A stretch of 64,000 bases of DNA from Deinococcus sp. QL22 (GCF_023370075.1 NZ_CP097149.1:2168001-2232000), one strand, 5' to 3'; positions 28,545 through 37,193 are shown, counted from the first letter of the stretch. Numbers and translations: made by a program. The notes: generated from the letters alone by a model not told the origin.

Positions 28545-28576
28545 GCCCTTGCCCACGCATGAGCGCAGGTGAGGGC
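28545..28576. repeat. T1-family hairpin
   Basis: GCCCTT (28545-28550) and GAGGGC (28571-28576) enclose the T1 core GCCCACGCATGAGCGCAGG. It lies just downstream of the second proline-rich peptide on the minus strand and could be its terminator. Confidence 0.55.
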
Positions 28577-28581
28577 TTTGA

Positions 28582-28656
28582 CTACCCGCCTCTACCGCCA
28601 ATGTGGTCGGGCTTCGGTGCGGGTGGCGGGGGCGGCACGGGTTTGTCTTTCGGCAT
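28582..28656 (-). CDS. Tiny proline-rich peptide, MPKDKP family member 2 (24 aa)
   Basis: Reads MPKDKPVPPPPPAPKP followed by DHIGGRGG and TAG. It is 75 bases long, with the shared leader directly upstream (ATTATGCCG in place of AATCATGCCG context). The peptide differs from member 1 mainly at the C-terminus, as expected for a coding family under relaxed constraint. Confidence 0.5.
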   Translation of the reverse strand: MPKDKPVPPPPPAPKPDHIGGRGG

Positions 28657-28813
28657 AATCCAGCGTGCGCCTGATCCCCTCTCAGCAATCTGACAATGCC
28701 TCACGTATCCGGGACTTGGGCAGCATCCAGCTCCAATACACTTTTCCCACGCTTCGGCGGGAGCATGTCTCCCCACCAGCGGCGGCGCCCCGTCCTTCAC
28801 TGGGCGGGTTTTT
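28657..28813. repeat. Leader repeat of the proline-rich family with embedded R-B RNA-like element
   Basis: From the peptide start this copy holds GCGTGCGCCTGATCC, CTGACAA, CTCACGT.TCCGGGA and CAGCATCCAGCTCC. On the plus strand it then reads TACACT (28737-28742), CCCACGCTTCGGCGGGAGC, and a terminator CCCGTCC (28789-28795) / GGGCGGG (28802-28808) with TTTTT. This looks like a short RNA of about 65 bases transcribed toward the right, away from the peptide gene and upstream of it. Confidence 0.45.
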
Positions 28814-28900
28814 CATACGGTGGGGGTGTATCAGAAATCCGATAGACCTACTTCCTGACCCGAATTCATACTGGAGTTGCGCTGGACAGGTGGATGGTAC

Positions 28901-28971
28901 CGCTTGATCAAGCGTGCCCCCCGTGTAGGGGGCTTTTTCTTGGCAAGAGAAAAGCCCGCGCTGAGGCGGGC
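28901..28971. terminator. Palindrome and back-to-back terminators before the first pilin
   Basis: CGCTTGATCAAGCG (28901-28914) is a perfect palindrome. GCCCCC/GGGGGC (28916-28921, 28928-28933) plus TTTTT terminates plus-strand transcripts. GCCCGC/GCGGGC (28954-28959, 28966-28971), read on the minus strand and followed by TTTTCTC, terminates the pilin gene at 28991. Confidence 0.7.
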
Positions 28972-28990
28972 AGAGAGAAGTTAAGAACTG

Positions 28991-29377
28991 TTACTCAGGC
29001 GCACCATTCACGTATGTGGCACGGTCGGTCATGACCTTAACGCTCAAGGTGCCGTCCGCACGGGCACCGATCTCACAAGTGGTTACCACATCAGGCGGAG
29101 TTCCCCAGCTATAGCCACTGCTACTGCCGTTCTCGTTGAGCAGTTCAGTAGGCGCTTTACAGTCTGTGGGTAAACCTGCCACGGTACGGTGCGAACTATC
29201 AGCCATCCAAGCGAAAGTTACATGGGTCACGTTTGAAGCAAACATTTGGGCAGTACGTTCTTTAGCGACCTGGCGTGCACTCAGCAGATTGGGAATCAGC
29301 ACGGCAGCAAGAATGCCAATGATGGCAATGACCACCAGTAATTCGAGCAAAGTGAAGCCTTGCGTGGATTGATTCAT
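28991..29377 (-). CDS. Type IV pilin-like protein 1
   Basis: A 128-residue prepilin. The short leader MNQSTQG is followed by FTLLELLVVIAIIGILAAVLIPNLL: cleavage after Gly, N-methylated Phe1, Glu5 and the hydrophobic assembly helix. The globular part has two Cys (TDCKAP, VTTCEIG) that may form the D-loop disulfide. It would be processed by PilD and built into a pilus or pseudopilus for adhesion, motility or DNA uptake. It stands 80 bases downstream of pilin 2 with a hairpin between. Confidence 0.92.
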   Translation of the reverse strand: MNQSTQGFTLLELLVVIAIIGILAAVLIPNLLSARQVAKERTAQMFASNVTHVTFAWMADSSHRTVAGLPTDCKAPTELLNENGSSSGYSWGTPPDVVTTCEIGARADGTLSVKVMTDRATYVNGAPE

Positions 29378-29418
29378 AGGATGAGTTACCTCATGCCAAA
29401 TACTTTGGTCGGAGTATG

Positions 29419-29440
29419 AAAAACCGCCCCGAAGGGCGGC
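29419..29440 (-). terminator. Terminator of pilin 2
   Basis: On the minus strand CCGCCC-TTCG-GGGCGG is followed by TTTTT. The same hairpin follows pilin 3 at 30578-30601, showing that the duplication covers the 3' flank. Confidence 0.9.
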
Positions 29441-29457
29441 CTAGGGTTCAACTTAGA

Positions 29458-29868
29458 TCAGGGAGTAGTGGTAGCGAATGCCGTGACTTCCTTGCCGTTC
29501 TGAAACAGCTTTTCATTGCCGGAGTCGTTCATCGTGGTGTTCACGAAGAAGTCGTCGGAGCCGTTGGCAAGGAGGGCGCAGGTCGCGACGCCTGCGGGTG
29601 CATCATCTACAGGATAGGTGCCTTCGACAGCTACTTTGCAATCAACATTCATATCATCAATAACGCTCTGAGAGGTTGCCGCGTTGTCGCTGGCCAAGTT
29701 GGCGACAGCGGCTTTGTAGACGCTGGCGTTGTGGGCCTGTCCTGCACGGGCAGTGGCGCTCTTACGGGCACCCAACAGGTTGGGGATCAGCACGGCGGCC
29801 AGGATCCCAATAATAGCGATCACGATTAGCAACTCAATCAGGGTGAAGCCTTGCGTATTGTTCTTCAT
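29458..29868 (-). CDS. Type IV pilin 2 (near-identical twin of pilin 3)
   Basis: 136 residues; MKNNTQG leader, then FTLIELLIVIAIIGILAAVLI. Two Cys pairs the C-terminal region (DCKVAVEG and VATCALLANG). Against pilin 3 it is almost identical except VYKAAVANLASDNAATS versus VYKAAIARLTESTTETS, and one Tyr/Phe. GGAGAACACC precedes the ATG. It is probably a major pilin subunit. The changed stretch sits where variable surface loops start in other pilins. Confidence 0.93.
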   Translation of the reverse strand: MKNNTQGFTLIELLIVIAIIGILAAVLIPNLLGARKSATARAGQAHNASVYKAAVANLASDNAATSQSVIDDMNVDCKVAVEGTYPVDDAPAGVATCALLANGSDDFFVNTTMNDSGNEKLFQNGKEVTAFATTTP

Positions 29869-29930
29869 GGTGTTCTCCTAGGGGGCGTCCAGATAAGGGA
29901 TAGATGCGTCTGGTTGGCCGAGTATGGCGT

Positions 29931-30577
29931 GGGCAACCGCAGGAACCTCCTGCTTTTGCTAATCAACACATTACCCAGATGTCTCTAACACTTCTCTTAC
30001 GCGTTACTAATCACAGTTGGTTTCAGGTTCAACTGTCCTCGTGGCATATGAAGTTCAATAAGCCAGGGTGCAGTGGCTGGTGGATTGCTACACATGTTTC
30101 AGTGATGTGGACGAGAGTCAGAGATAGCTAGCGGTTGGGTACGTTGGGAGTCGGAACGCTAGCTTTCTTCCCATGCCACAACATTTAGGCCTTGCCCTCA
30201 CGGTGGAACAACGTCAGCACCCGTTTAAGTTCATCACATTGACAGGCATTCCTGCTGTTAGGGCACGGCAAATCTGTCTTATTACCCCGTTTAGGGCTTG
30301 TTTCTCTCGTAATGAGCGTAGAATCTCTGGAATTCGTCTCAAACGTCATTCTTCTGCTTTTCTGCCGCCCAGACCGGGTTGCTCATGAGCTCTGCCCAGC
30401 TTGGTCAAAAACCTCATTCAGCGCTAACTCCGATGAGGACGGAGTTTCAAGCCCTAAACGGGGTTTATTGTCATTGAGACTTAGTGTACGCGCCCTGACA
30501 GATGAGCTCGTTACGAGTCTCCGCTCGGTTACCTGCCGAAATACGTGTAGCACTCCATTAAGTGGAGTAGTGTGCAA
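29931..30577. other. Intergenic region between the twin pilins
   Basis: About 650 bases of lower GC than the neighbours, without a gene I can support. It holds an inverted repeat AGCTAGCG (30125-30132) / CGCTAGCT (30156-30163) and a small hairpin CTCCA-ttaag-TGGAG near 30552. A 76-codon minus-strand frame (30383-30613) has no recognisable features. It may contain the promoter for pilin 2 near 29.9 kb. Confidence 0.4.
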
Positions 30578-30601
30578 TAAAAAAACCGCCCCGAAGGGCG
30601 G
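30578..30601 (-). terminator. Terminator of pilin 3
   Basis: CCGCCC (30586-30591) and GGGCGG (30596-30601) with the tetraloop CGAA (TTCG on the minus strand) and an A run that gives TTTTTTT downstream on the minus strand. Confidence 0.9.
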
Positions 30602-30619
30602 CCTAGGGTTCAACTTAGA

Positions 30620-31030
30620 TCAGGGAGTAGTGGTAGCGAATGCCGTGACTTCCTTGCCGTTCTGAAACAGCTTTTCATTGCCGGAGTCGTTCATCGTGGT
30701 GTTCACGAAGAAGTCGTCGGAGCCATTGGCAAGGAGGGCGCAGGTCGCGACGCCTGCAGGTGCATCATCTACAGGAAAGGTGCCTTCGACAGCTACTTTG
30801 CAATCAACATTCATATCATCAATAACGCTCTGAGAGGTTTCGGTGGTGCTCTCGGTTAGGCGAGCAATGGCGGCTTTGTAGACGCTGGCGTTGTGGGCCT
30901 GTCCTGCACGGGCAGTGGCGCTCTTACGGGCACCCAACAGGTTGGGGATCAGCACGGCGGCCAGGATCCCAATAATAGCGATCACGATTAGCAACTCAAT
31001 CAGGGTGAAACCTTGCGTGTTGTTCTTCAT
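30620..31030 (-). CDS. Type IV pilin 3 (near-identical twin of pilin 2)
   Basis: 136 residues with the same leader MKNNTQG and FTLIELLIVIAIIGILAAVLI. I placed the start at 31030 behind AAGGAGATCACC; the frame stays open to 31123. The twin copies share their 5' flank (CCAGATAAGGGATAGATGCGTC upstream), whole gene and terminator, so they arose by one tandem duplication of about 510 bases. The difference is confined almost wholly to one 39-base segment. Confidence 0.93.
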   Translation of the reverse strand: MKNNTQGFTLIELLIVIAIIGILAAVLIPNLLGARKSATARAGQAHNASVYKAAIARLTESTTETSQSVIDDMNVDCKVAVEGTFPVDDAPAGVATCALLANGSDDFFVNTTMNDSGNEKLFQNGKEVTAFATTTP

Positions 31031-31257
31031 GGTGATCTCCTTGGGGCCGTCCAGATAAGGGATAGATGCGTCTGGTTGGCCGGGTATGGCGGGCAGTAAG
31101 CACTCGCTGACTGCTGAATGCATACTACTTCATATCCGCTAATAAATCGTTAATAGTGCAGAGAATTGGGCATAGCTCGACCTTAATCATTCAGATTGTC
31201 ATAGTTCCTATGAGCTCAACCTGCTACAGCAGAAATCACCTTAAATCGTAAAAACAA

Positions 31258-31998
31258 CTATTTCTGATCAGAGACGAACTGTGCAGACCCTAAAAATTCA
31301 AGACTGGGCTGGTGCACGCCCTGCTCAACGCGCACCAGCCAGCCTTTCTTTACACGCACGGCCAACCAATTGGTGGTTCGTTGTTTTTCTTCTGGGAAGA
31401 GCGTCTGGGCAACCTCAGGCTTGGTGGCGGGCCACTCCAAGCGGGCAATCTCTTGTCGGAAACGCAATTGCAACTCATTCTCGGCCTGAACCAGTTGAAA
31501 GTATCTTCCAGCCCCAAACTCACTCAGCCGGAACTCCTGCATGATTTGCTCACGGGTCGCCCCTTGTGAGATGCGAGCATAAATGTCTTGCTGCTGTTCA
31601 GGCGTCTTCTGCTTTACCCCAACGATCCCATGGCTGAGACGCAAGTGCCGACTCACGGCCATCACCTGATACCCCCCTGCATTGATGGCAATTTCGGCGT
31701 GACTATGCCCACGCGCCAATTGATCGTCCACCCAGGCCCGGCTCCAGTAAAGGGGAAGGCCACGTTCTCGAAGTTCTTCTTCCGTCCAGACTTTGTCTTC
31801 TGATGCAGCTTTTTTGTGGATATGGGTAAGCTGGTGGGGTTTGTATTGAGGTGGGGCCAGTTTGACATCACGGCAGGCGTTCAGGACGGCATTGCGACAG
31901 AACGCTTCAAGGCTCAGGGCGGTACGCTGGGCTGCAGCTTCCGCACGACGCAGTTCTTCAGCAGCCAGAGTAATCGTGATCTTGAAACCGGCTGGCAT
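31258..31998 (-). CDS. Protein of unknown function with helix-turn-helix-like segments
   Basis: About 246 residues, no known family. The start region FKITITLAAEELRRAEAAAQRTALSLEAFCRNAV resembles a ribbon-helix-helix or toxin-antitoxin DNA-binding head. Residues about 110-150 (LARGHSHAEIAINAGGYQVMAVSRHLRLSHG) and about 160-195 (GATREQIMQEFRLSEFGAGRY) look like two helix-turn-helix units. A DNA-binding role is inferred. The Met at 31998 is favoured by the RHH-like start; 32013 is possible. The gene is bounded upstream by T2/T1 hairpins. Confidence 0.6.
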   Translation of the reverse strand: MPAGFKITITLAAEELRRAEAAAQRTALSLEAFCRNAVLNACRDVKLAPPQYKPHQLTHIHKKAASEDKVWTEEELRERGLPLYWSRAWVDDQLARGHSHAEIAINAGGYQVMAVSRHLRLSHGIVGVKQKTPEQQQDIYARISQGATREQIMQEFRLSEFGAGRYFQLVQAENELQLRFRQEIARLEWPATKPEVAQTLFPEEKQRTTNWLAVRVKKGWLVRVEQGVHQPSLEFLGSAQFVSDQK

Positions 31999-32028
31999 GG
32001 GGCATGCTGCCATACATGAACTGAAAAC

Positions 32029-32117
32029 CGCCCCCGCCCACAGCCGAGGCTGAGGCGGGTGTTTCTTTGCCCGCGAATACAGAAAAAAGCCCGCGCCCAC
32101 GCATCAGCGCAGTAGGG
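32029..32117. repeat. Composite T2 plus T1 hairpin repeat
   Basis: CGCCCCCGCC with GCCGAGGCTGAGGCGGG (T2 core), then TTTCTTTGCCCGCGAATACA and the T1 core CCCACGCATCAGCGCAG. The same order occurs near 44.21-44.29 kb, so this pair has moved or been copied as a unit. Confidence 0.6.
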
Positions 32118-32123
32118 TTGCGT

Positions 32124-32423
32124 ATGACTCTTCGCCGTCGCTGGCCCGTGCTGGCCCTGGTGCTGTTCACCTTCGCGCCGCTCATCAGCGTCTTGCTGGC
32201 CTCCAGCATGGCTAGCGCCCGTGGTTGCATCCTCAGCAGCGCCGGTGTTCGGCCCTGCCTGATCCTGGGATGGGACGCTGGTTCACTGCTGAATACCATG
32301 GCGCTGCTCAGTTGGTTCAGTCTGGCCACGCTCCCCTTGGGGTTCCTGATTGGGTGCGCGTGGCTGATCATCGGGTGGATGAAACGCCAAAAGCAGAAAA
32401 GCGCGAACGATCCAGCCCAATAA
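32124..32423 (+). CDS. Small two-helix membrane protein
   Basis: 99 residues: MTLRRRWPVLALVLFTFAPL forms one membrane helix, residues 60-85 a second. Between them lies GCILSSAGVRPCLILGWDAGSLLNTM, which matches a pattern (GCxLxxGxxxPCxVxGxDxGxxL) I have seen in small uncharacterised bacterial membrane proteins; the two Cys likely pair outside. The C-terminus is basic and cytoplasmic. Function unknown. The start at 32124 is set by the family-like beginning. Confidence 0.65.
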   Translation: MTLRRRWPVLALVLFTFAPLISVLLASSMASARGCILSSAGVRPCLILGWDAGSLLNTMALLSWFSLATLPLGFLIGCAWLIIGWMKRQKQKSANDPAQ

Positions 32424-32439
32424 GGGACAACCGAAAAAT

Positions 32440-32471
32440 GCCCTCACCTGCGCTGATGCGTGGGTGAGGGC
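32440..32471. repeat. T1-family hairpin, inverted orientation
   Basis: GCCCTCACC (32440-32448) and GGTGAGGGC (32463-32471) enclose TGCGCTGATGCGTG, the T1 core in reverse. It lies just after the membrane protein gene and can act as its terminator. Confidence 0.6.
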
Positions 32472-32494
32472 ATTGCCTTGCTCGCCCTGGATGA

Positions 32495-32554
32495 CCCGCC
32501 CTTCGTGCCGCCCGCGTCTGGCGGCGGGATTGGCTTGGGCTGGTCTGGTGTGAT
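32495..32554 (-). pseudogene. Decayed member of the proline-rich peptide family
   Basis: In one minus-strand frame it reads TPDQPKPIPPPDAGGTKGG, matching the family pattern KPxPxPPP..GGxKGG, but ATC stands where the start codon should be and no stop follows the GG end. Confidence 0.4.
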
Positions 32555-33342
32555 CAGGCCCTAGGGTGGGCCTGCCTGGTGAGCTGCTGAAGGATGGACT
32601 GTGCGGAGTGGCCTGCCAATCGCTCCTCGCTCCTCTCCTCTGCATGGCCGAGGGGAACGGAGAGCGGCAGGTAGTCCAGTCGGACGTCTCCAAATCTCAA
32701 GCCACCAATGGGGAGACGCCGCAGCGCCTTGGTCAGCCAGGGCACCCGGGCCTGAACGTCAGCCACGGTGGGGAGACGGTCCAGTTCCCGCCGTAACGCC
32801 GCGTACGCTTCCGCTCGCAGCAACGTATCGGCATACACGTGTGCGGGCTCCAGCTGCTCGCTCAGCACGACCTGAGGGAGAAGGGGCAGGTGCTCATCCC
32901 AGGGTTGACGCTGGACACTGACATCCACCACCAGGAAGGGCGGGGCGAGCACCCAGGCGTGTCCCGTGACCGTGGTGCCCTGGAGATCGGAAAGGGCGGG
33001 CAGACTCAGCCGGGTCGACGGCAGCGTGACCCCCAACGCACCGTTGATGACGGCGTTCCAGATGCCTTGAGCGTTCAGGAGCCGGCTCAGCAGTTGAGCC
33101 GTGGCCAGGCAGTGTCCAAGACGTCCATCTTTCAGGAGGAGGCCATGCACCATTCGGGCCGTCTGCACGACGACGTCTCGGGCATGGGCCGCTTCAGTTC
33201 CAGATTGCGGGCGCGTGAGGACGAAGCGGGCGTAGGCTTCTGAAAGAAAGGGGTCAAGCTCAGCGGCAGCGTGAAACGGCGCCCCAGTGATGAAGCCGGG
33301 GCGGGTATGATCCAGGCTGAGCGCCCCAAACCGCGCCTGCAA
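32554..33342 (-). CDS. Transglutaminase-like cysteine-hydrolase fold protein
   Basis: 262 residues from TTG 33342 (an upstream extension is open but has only CTG as a possible start). A Cys-His-Asp order typical of the transglutaminase/papain-like fold is visible: GRLGHCLATAQLLSRLL, then TGHAWVLAPP, then LVVDVSVQRQ. The rest is helical. It is likely cytoplasmic, since no signal is seen. The specific activity is unknown and the family call rests on the motif order only. Confidence 0.5.
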   Translation of the reverse strand: MQARFGALSLDHTRPGFITGAPFHAAAELDPFLSEAYARFVLTRPQSGTEAAHARDVVVQTARMVHGLLLKDGRLGHCLATAQLLSRLLNAQGIWNAVINGALGVTLPSTRLSLPALSDLQGTTVTGHAWVLAPPFLVVDVSVQRQPWDEHLPLLPQVVLSEQLEPAHVYADTLLRAEAYAALRRELDRLPTVADVQARVPWLTKALRRLPIGGLRFGDVRLDYLPLSVPLGHAEERSEERLAGHSAQSILQQLTRQAHPRA

Positions 33343-33731
33343 GTGTTCATGCTCCGTCAGCCTGGCCCCCGTTTATAGCGAAGCACCTGAAGGTCGCTGG
33401 GGTGTCAGCTGGTGAGGTCCACAGGGATGGATCATGGCTACCAAAATAAAGGAAAAATGAATGTGTGTGAAGACTCGCATCCGGCCAGCCTCCAGAGGAT
33501 CACGAGGTCAGGTGATCGGTGCGGTCGTTCACCCGGCGTGATGTTCACCAGCGATGACCGTTTCCCACTGAGCAATTGGGCCGTCTCTGAAGTGTTGCAG
33601 CATCGGGGGATGGGGAAGCTCCGTCTCCCAACCTCTCTTTCACCTCTGAACGTGATCCCATCCCCACACGCTGTGGCGGAAGTGAATTTTCCTACCCGCT
33701 ACAGCGGCCTGCGCTGATCGGCGGGTTTGTG
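33343..33731. other. Non-coding stretch
   Basis: No convincing gene. A 101-codon plus-strand frame (33412-33717) lacks domain features or a ribosome site. Near the right end CTACCCGCTACAGCGG and CGGCGGGTTTG hint at a degraded terminator. Confidence 0.35.
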
Positions 33732-33994
33732 TTAGCTATGTTCTGGGCACGGCTCGACAAACTCCACGTCCAACCAATACTCGGCCTCGTCTTCCTCCAC
33801 GTCGCCGCCGTCGGCCATCAGTTCCTGCTAGGCAGCCCAGGTTTCAGCCTGCACCTCCGGAGGCACTCCAAGAAGTTGGTCAGCTCCTTACACTGGGTTC
33901 ACCCCACGCCCTCCTCTGAGAAACTCCAGCCTGAGCAGTAAGTGGTATTCAGTCAGTCCGCGAGTTCGCCCAGGGTGAAGCTGTATACATCCAT
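33732..33994 (-). pseudogene. Decayed copy of the acidic VELADLL/LDVEFVEP small protein
   Basis: Two in-frame pieces remain: MDVYSFTLGELAD then stop (33994-33953), and ADQLLGVPPEVQAETWAA-stop-QELMADGGDVEEDEAEYWLD then VEFVEPCPEHS (33887-33732). They correspond to the start and end of the protein at 46021-46287 (ELADYLGCHPGVQSETWNVWQELMGD...EFVEPCPEHR). A TAG at 33830-33828 and loss of the middle show it is broken; ATG 33818 could still give a 28-residue peptide. Confidence 0.6.
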
Positions 33995-34053
33995 GGGCTG
34001 AGGCTGAGTTCCCTGACCTAAAGGACGTTGCGCACTGGTGAGCCTCAACAAAG

Positions 34054-34082
34054 AAGACCCTCAGGCACCGCCTGAGGGTCTT
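34054..34082. terminator. Strong terminator of the DUF11 lipoprotein gene
   Basis: Perfect 13-bp arms (34054-34066 and 34070-34082, AAGACCCTCAGGC and its complement) with a 3-base loop, 40 bases beyond the stop codon. Confidence 0.85.
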
Positions 34083-34122
34083 CAGGGGCCGACAACACCG
34101 TGTCATCGGCCTGTTGAGAGGA

Positions 34123-36834
34123 TTAGGGAACGACGGTGGTGGATTCGGCCTTGAAGTTGGTCTGGGCCTGGCCACTGCTTTCGGCGGTGTTGTTCCAGCG
34201 GAAGGTTTCCTGGTACTGGCGGGCGGCAGTTCCGGCGGGGGCCGTGACCTGCGTACGCACAAACACCACGCCGCCGGGCGCGACACGGAAGGCTGGGTTC
34301 AGCGTGATGGTCTGCTGGCCCACACCCGTTTCGGCACTCACGGTGTACTGGCCTGCCCCGGCGCCCACGGTCAAGCGGGTGCTGGTGCCGTTGAGGTAGT
34401 CGGTGATGATCGCTCCGGTCTGAGGATCACGGGTCGGCGTGGGGTCGTAGTAGACCTGAGAATCGGTGAAGTTGAAGATGCCCGGGGTCTGCTGAACAGG
34501 ATCGATGGCACCGAAGTTGTAAATGAAGACGTTGTTGAGCGCACCTTCGTTGGAGCCCGGCTCGACGCTGGCGGCGCTCGCCAGGATCGTGCCGACCGTG
34601 TCGCCCGCACGAATGGGGTCAACCGTGTCCGTGAGCTGGGTCTGCTCGGAGATGAACGACGTGACGGTCACGCAGGCCTGAGCCTGACCGGTGCCGCCGT
34701 TGGTGCTGGTGAAGCTGCCAGTGTCACAGTAGCTGCCGCGAGGCGTGCCAGCGGCAACACTGCTCGTCAGGGTCAGCGTCAGCACCTGACCGGGGCCCAA
34801 GTTCACAGTGGCGGGCACGGTGCTGACCGTGCGGGTCGCGGCGTCAAAGGTCACGCTGCCGGCCTGCGCGGTGCCCGTGACGGTGTAGCTGCCGCTGCCG
34901 TAGTTCATGAACACGTTGTTCAGGTTGCCCAGCAAGTCCTTGACGGCCACGGCGGTGGCCGTGGCCGAGCCGGAGTTGGTCACCGAGATGACGCTCTGAT
35001 AGCTGCTGCCGGGCGTCAGCTGGTTGAGGGCAGGCTGGCCTGCGATCTGGTTGTTGACCTTGGTGATCGCCAGGAGCGGCGAGGCGACCTTGAAGCAGGG
35101 AATGCCCGACGCGCCGGTGACGGCCACGCCGTTGTTGCTGGTGGCCGTGAAGGTGCCCTGGTCGCAGTAGTCGCCGTCGACGGTGCCGCTGGCAGCGAAG
35201 GTAAAGGTTTGGGTGGCTCCGGCGGCCAGAGTAAATGCTCCTGTGGTAAAGCCGTCGTCACCAGCCTTGGTCACGGCTACGGCCTGAGGCGCGGCGGTGA
35301 CAGCGCCCTGAATGGCGTAGTTGGCAGCAACCGTAGCGTTGGCCAGCGAGTCGGTAACGACCACGTTGGTGGCGGGTGCATTGCCGTTGTTGCTGACCGT
35401 GATGCGGGCCACGACGGGCACGTTCGGGCCGACGACGACGCCGCTGGCGATCGGCGTAAAGGCGCCGGCGGTATCCAGGGTGCCCAGCGTCTTGCTGATG
35501 CCGAGGTTGGGAGCCGTGACCGTCAGGCAGGCCTGATCGGACAGGGCGGGAGTCACGGTGCCGAACGCGCCGTTGTTGTAGCTGACGATGGTGGCAACGT
35601 CACAGTAGACGCCGACGGCGCTGGCCTGAGCCGGCAACGTAAAGGTGCGGCTGGCTCCGGCAGCAAGGTCGAAGGTGGCGTCAAAGCCGTCGGTGGCGTT
35701 GGCGGTGGTTCCGGCAGGGGCCGTGACACTGTAGGCCGCGGCGTCGCCAGACTTCAGCACGTCACTGAGGCGGATGGCGGTGGCGGGGCCTGCGCCGGTG
35801 TTGCTGACCGTGACTGTGAAGTCGCGGGACTGATTGATGCCGGCCTGGTTGTCTTTGGGGGCCTTCACGATGGTCAGGCGGGCACTGGGGGCGAACGTCT
35901 TGTTCAGGAAGCGCTTGGTGACTTCGGTGCCGTTGACGTAAGCGATGGCGCGAATACGGGCCGTAGCGGTGGTGGTCACGGCGGGGTCGTGGTTCAGGGC
36001 CGTCCAGGTAAAGCCGTTGGTGTCGGGCGTATTGACGCCGGTCACGTTGTACAGCGGGTACTCGGTGCTGCTGGGAAAGCGCACGTTGTTGCCGGTCGCG
36101 CTGTTGGTGTAGGTGTTGGCGCTCAGGGCGTTGTCGTTGATGTCCTGCCCGGTCACCGGGGAACCAGAGGCCTGGCCACCGTCATCGGCGGCGGCGAAAC
36201 GCACGCTGCCGGTCTGCTCCAGAATGTCCCAGCGCACGTTGGCACCGACAATGGGGTACACGTTGCCGTCAGCGGCCTTGTAACCCACGTAGCCACCTGC
36301 CACGTTCTGACTCAGCAAGGGGGCGACTTCGTCCATCTCGCCAGCGGTCGGGGCAGCGGGGTCGGTGATGCCGCCGACTTTGGTGGCATCAATGCCGCCC
36401 GTTTCATTTTCAAGCCAGGAGTAGAAGACAAATTTGGTGCCTGCGTTGTTCAGGTCGTCTTTGGTGATAGCGACCATTTTGCCGTTGGCGTCCATGTAGA
36501 ACGCGCCGCTGACGGTGTTGGCCCGCAGGGTGGGGTAGGCCAGATTGGTGGTGCCACCCGCGGTGACGGTCAAGTTCTGAGTCTCAGGAATAAAGCCGTC
36601 TTTGCTGTAGGTCGCCGTGTAGTTGCCCGGCGTCAGGTTGCTGTAGTTGCCTGGAGCCACGATCACACCGGCACTGTCGCGGATGGTCAGGGTGTAGCCA
36701 TTGGGGTTGGCCGGGAGAGAGACCATGCCGACAGTGACGGCGGGAGGATTCACGACGGGCGTGTTGCCACCACAAGAGGCGAGCAGGAGCACACTGGTTA
36801 ATGCGGCCATACCTAGTTTGACATTCATGTTCAT
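34123..36834 (-). CDS. Large DUF11-repeat surface lipoprotein
   Basis: About 903 residues. Signal peptide MNMNVKLGMAALTSVLLLAS-C with lipidated Cys21. Residues 25-100 form a PEGA-like unit (SLPANPNGYTLTIRDSAG). The bulk consists of at least three DUF11-type Ig-fold repeats, each with VSNTGxGPATAIRLSD / VSNNGNAPATNVVVTDSL / VTNSGSATATAVAVKDLL cores, separated by short Cys-containing strands (YCD). Such proteins decorate the cell wall and may bind S-layer or substrate. Two adjacent Met codons (36834, 36828) can start it; GGAGGCTCTT precedes. Confidence 0.88.
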   Translation of the reverse strand: MNMNVKLGMAALTSVLLLASCGGNTPVVNPPAVTVGMVSLPANPNGYTLTIRDSAGVIVAPGNYSNLTPGNYTATYSKDGFIPETQNLTVTAGGTTNLAYPTLRANTVSGAFYMDANGKMVAITKDDLNNAGTKFVFYSWLENETGGIDATKVGGITDPAAPTAGEMDEVAPLLSQNVAGGYVGYKAADGNVYPIVGANVRWDILEQTGSVRFAAADDGGQASGSPVTGQDINDNALSANTYTNSATGNNVRFPSSTEYPLYNVTGVNTPDTNGFTWTALNHDPAVTTTATARIRAIAYVNGTEVTKRFLNKTFAPSARLTIVKAPKDNQAGINQSRDFTVTVSNTGAGPATAIRLSDVLKSGDAAAYSVTAPAGTTANATDGFDATFDLAAGASRTFTLPAQASAVGVYCDVATIVSYNNGAFGTVTPALSDQACLTVTAPNLGISKTLGTLDTAGAFTPIASGVVVGPNVPVVARITVSNNGNAPATNVVVTDSLANATVAANYAIQGAVTAAPQAVAVTKAGDDGFTTGAFTLAAGATQTFTFAASGTVDGDYCDQGTFTATSNNGVAVTGASGIPCFKVASPLLAITKVNNQIAGQPALNQLTPGSSYQSVISVTNSGSATATAVAVKDLLGNLNNVFMNYGSGSYTVTGTAQAGSVTFDAATRTVSTVPATVNLGPGQVLTLTLTSSVAAGTPRGSYCDTGSFTSTNGGTGQAQACVTVTSFISEQTQLTDTVDPIRAGDTVGTILASAASVEPGSNEGALNNVFIYNFGAIDPVQQTPGIFNFTDSQVYYDPTPTRDPQTGAIITDYLNGTSTRLTVGAGAGQYTVSAETGVGQQTITLNPAFRVAPGGVVFVRTQVTAPAGTAARQYQETFRWNNTAESSGQAQTNFKAESTTVVP

Positions 36835-36865
36835 AAGAGCCTCCAAGAAATCATCAACAAAGCCG

Positions 36866-36887
36866 CTCAAAGTGCATTGACTTTGAG
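36866..36887. promoter_or_regulatory. Inverted repeat in the DUF11 gene leader
   Basis: CTCAAAGT (36866-36873) and ACTTTGAG (36880-36887) flank a 6-base spacer about 32 bases upstream of the start codon. It may be an operator or an mRNA hairpin. The 300 bases further upstream are AT-rich and hold no gene. Confidence 0.5.
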
Positions 36888-37193
36888 GATAAACAACTTA
36901 CCTAGCGACCTAGGAAGCTTTGTTGCGTGCCTTGATTTAGACACATAAATTCCTCAGGCGATATCCTCCACTAAATGAAGAAACGTCAAGAAAGCGAGAA
37001 AGTGGCTCTTTCTGATGTTGACCTGACGTAAGAATTAAATATGAAAGTTTGCTCCTTCATGTATGGAGTTTTAATGAAAAATTGGCTTTCATGTGTAAGA
37101 GAGTTGTAAGAGGAATTGGTGTAGACGCCGGGTGAGGCTGCATGAAGAAGCTTCCTGCGTACCAGCCAAAGCAGGGGTGGGATGGCGTGCAGA

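Noticed and set aside
33412..33717. 101-codon plus-strand frame
   Set aside because: No ribosome site, no conserved pattern, and composition unlike neighbouring genes.
34114..36801. 895-codon open frame on the plus strand
   Set aside because: It is the mirror of the DUF11 lipoprotein gene: Gly/Val/Arg-rich with no domains, no signal and no ribosome site, as expected for antisense frames in GC-rich DNA.
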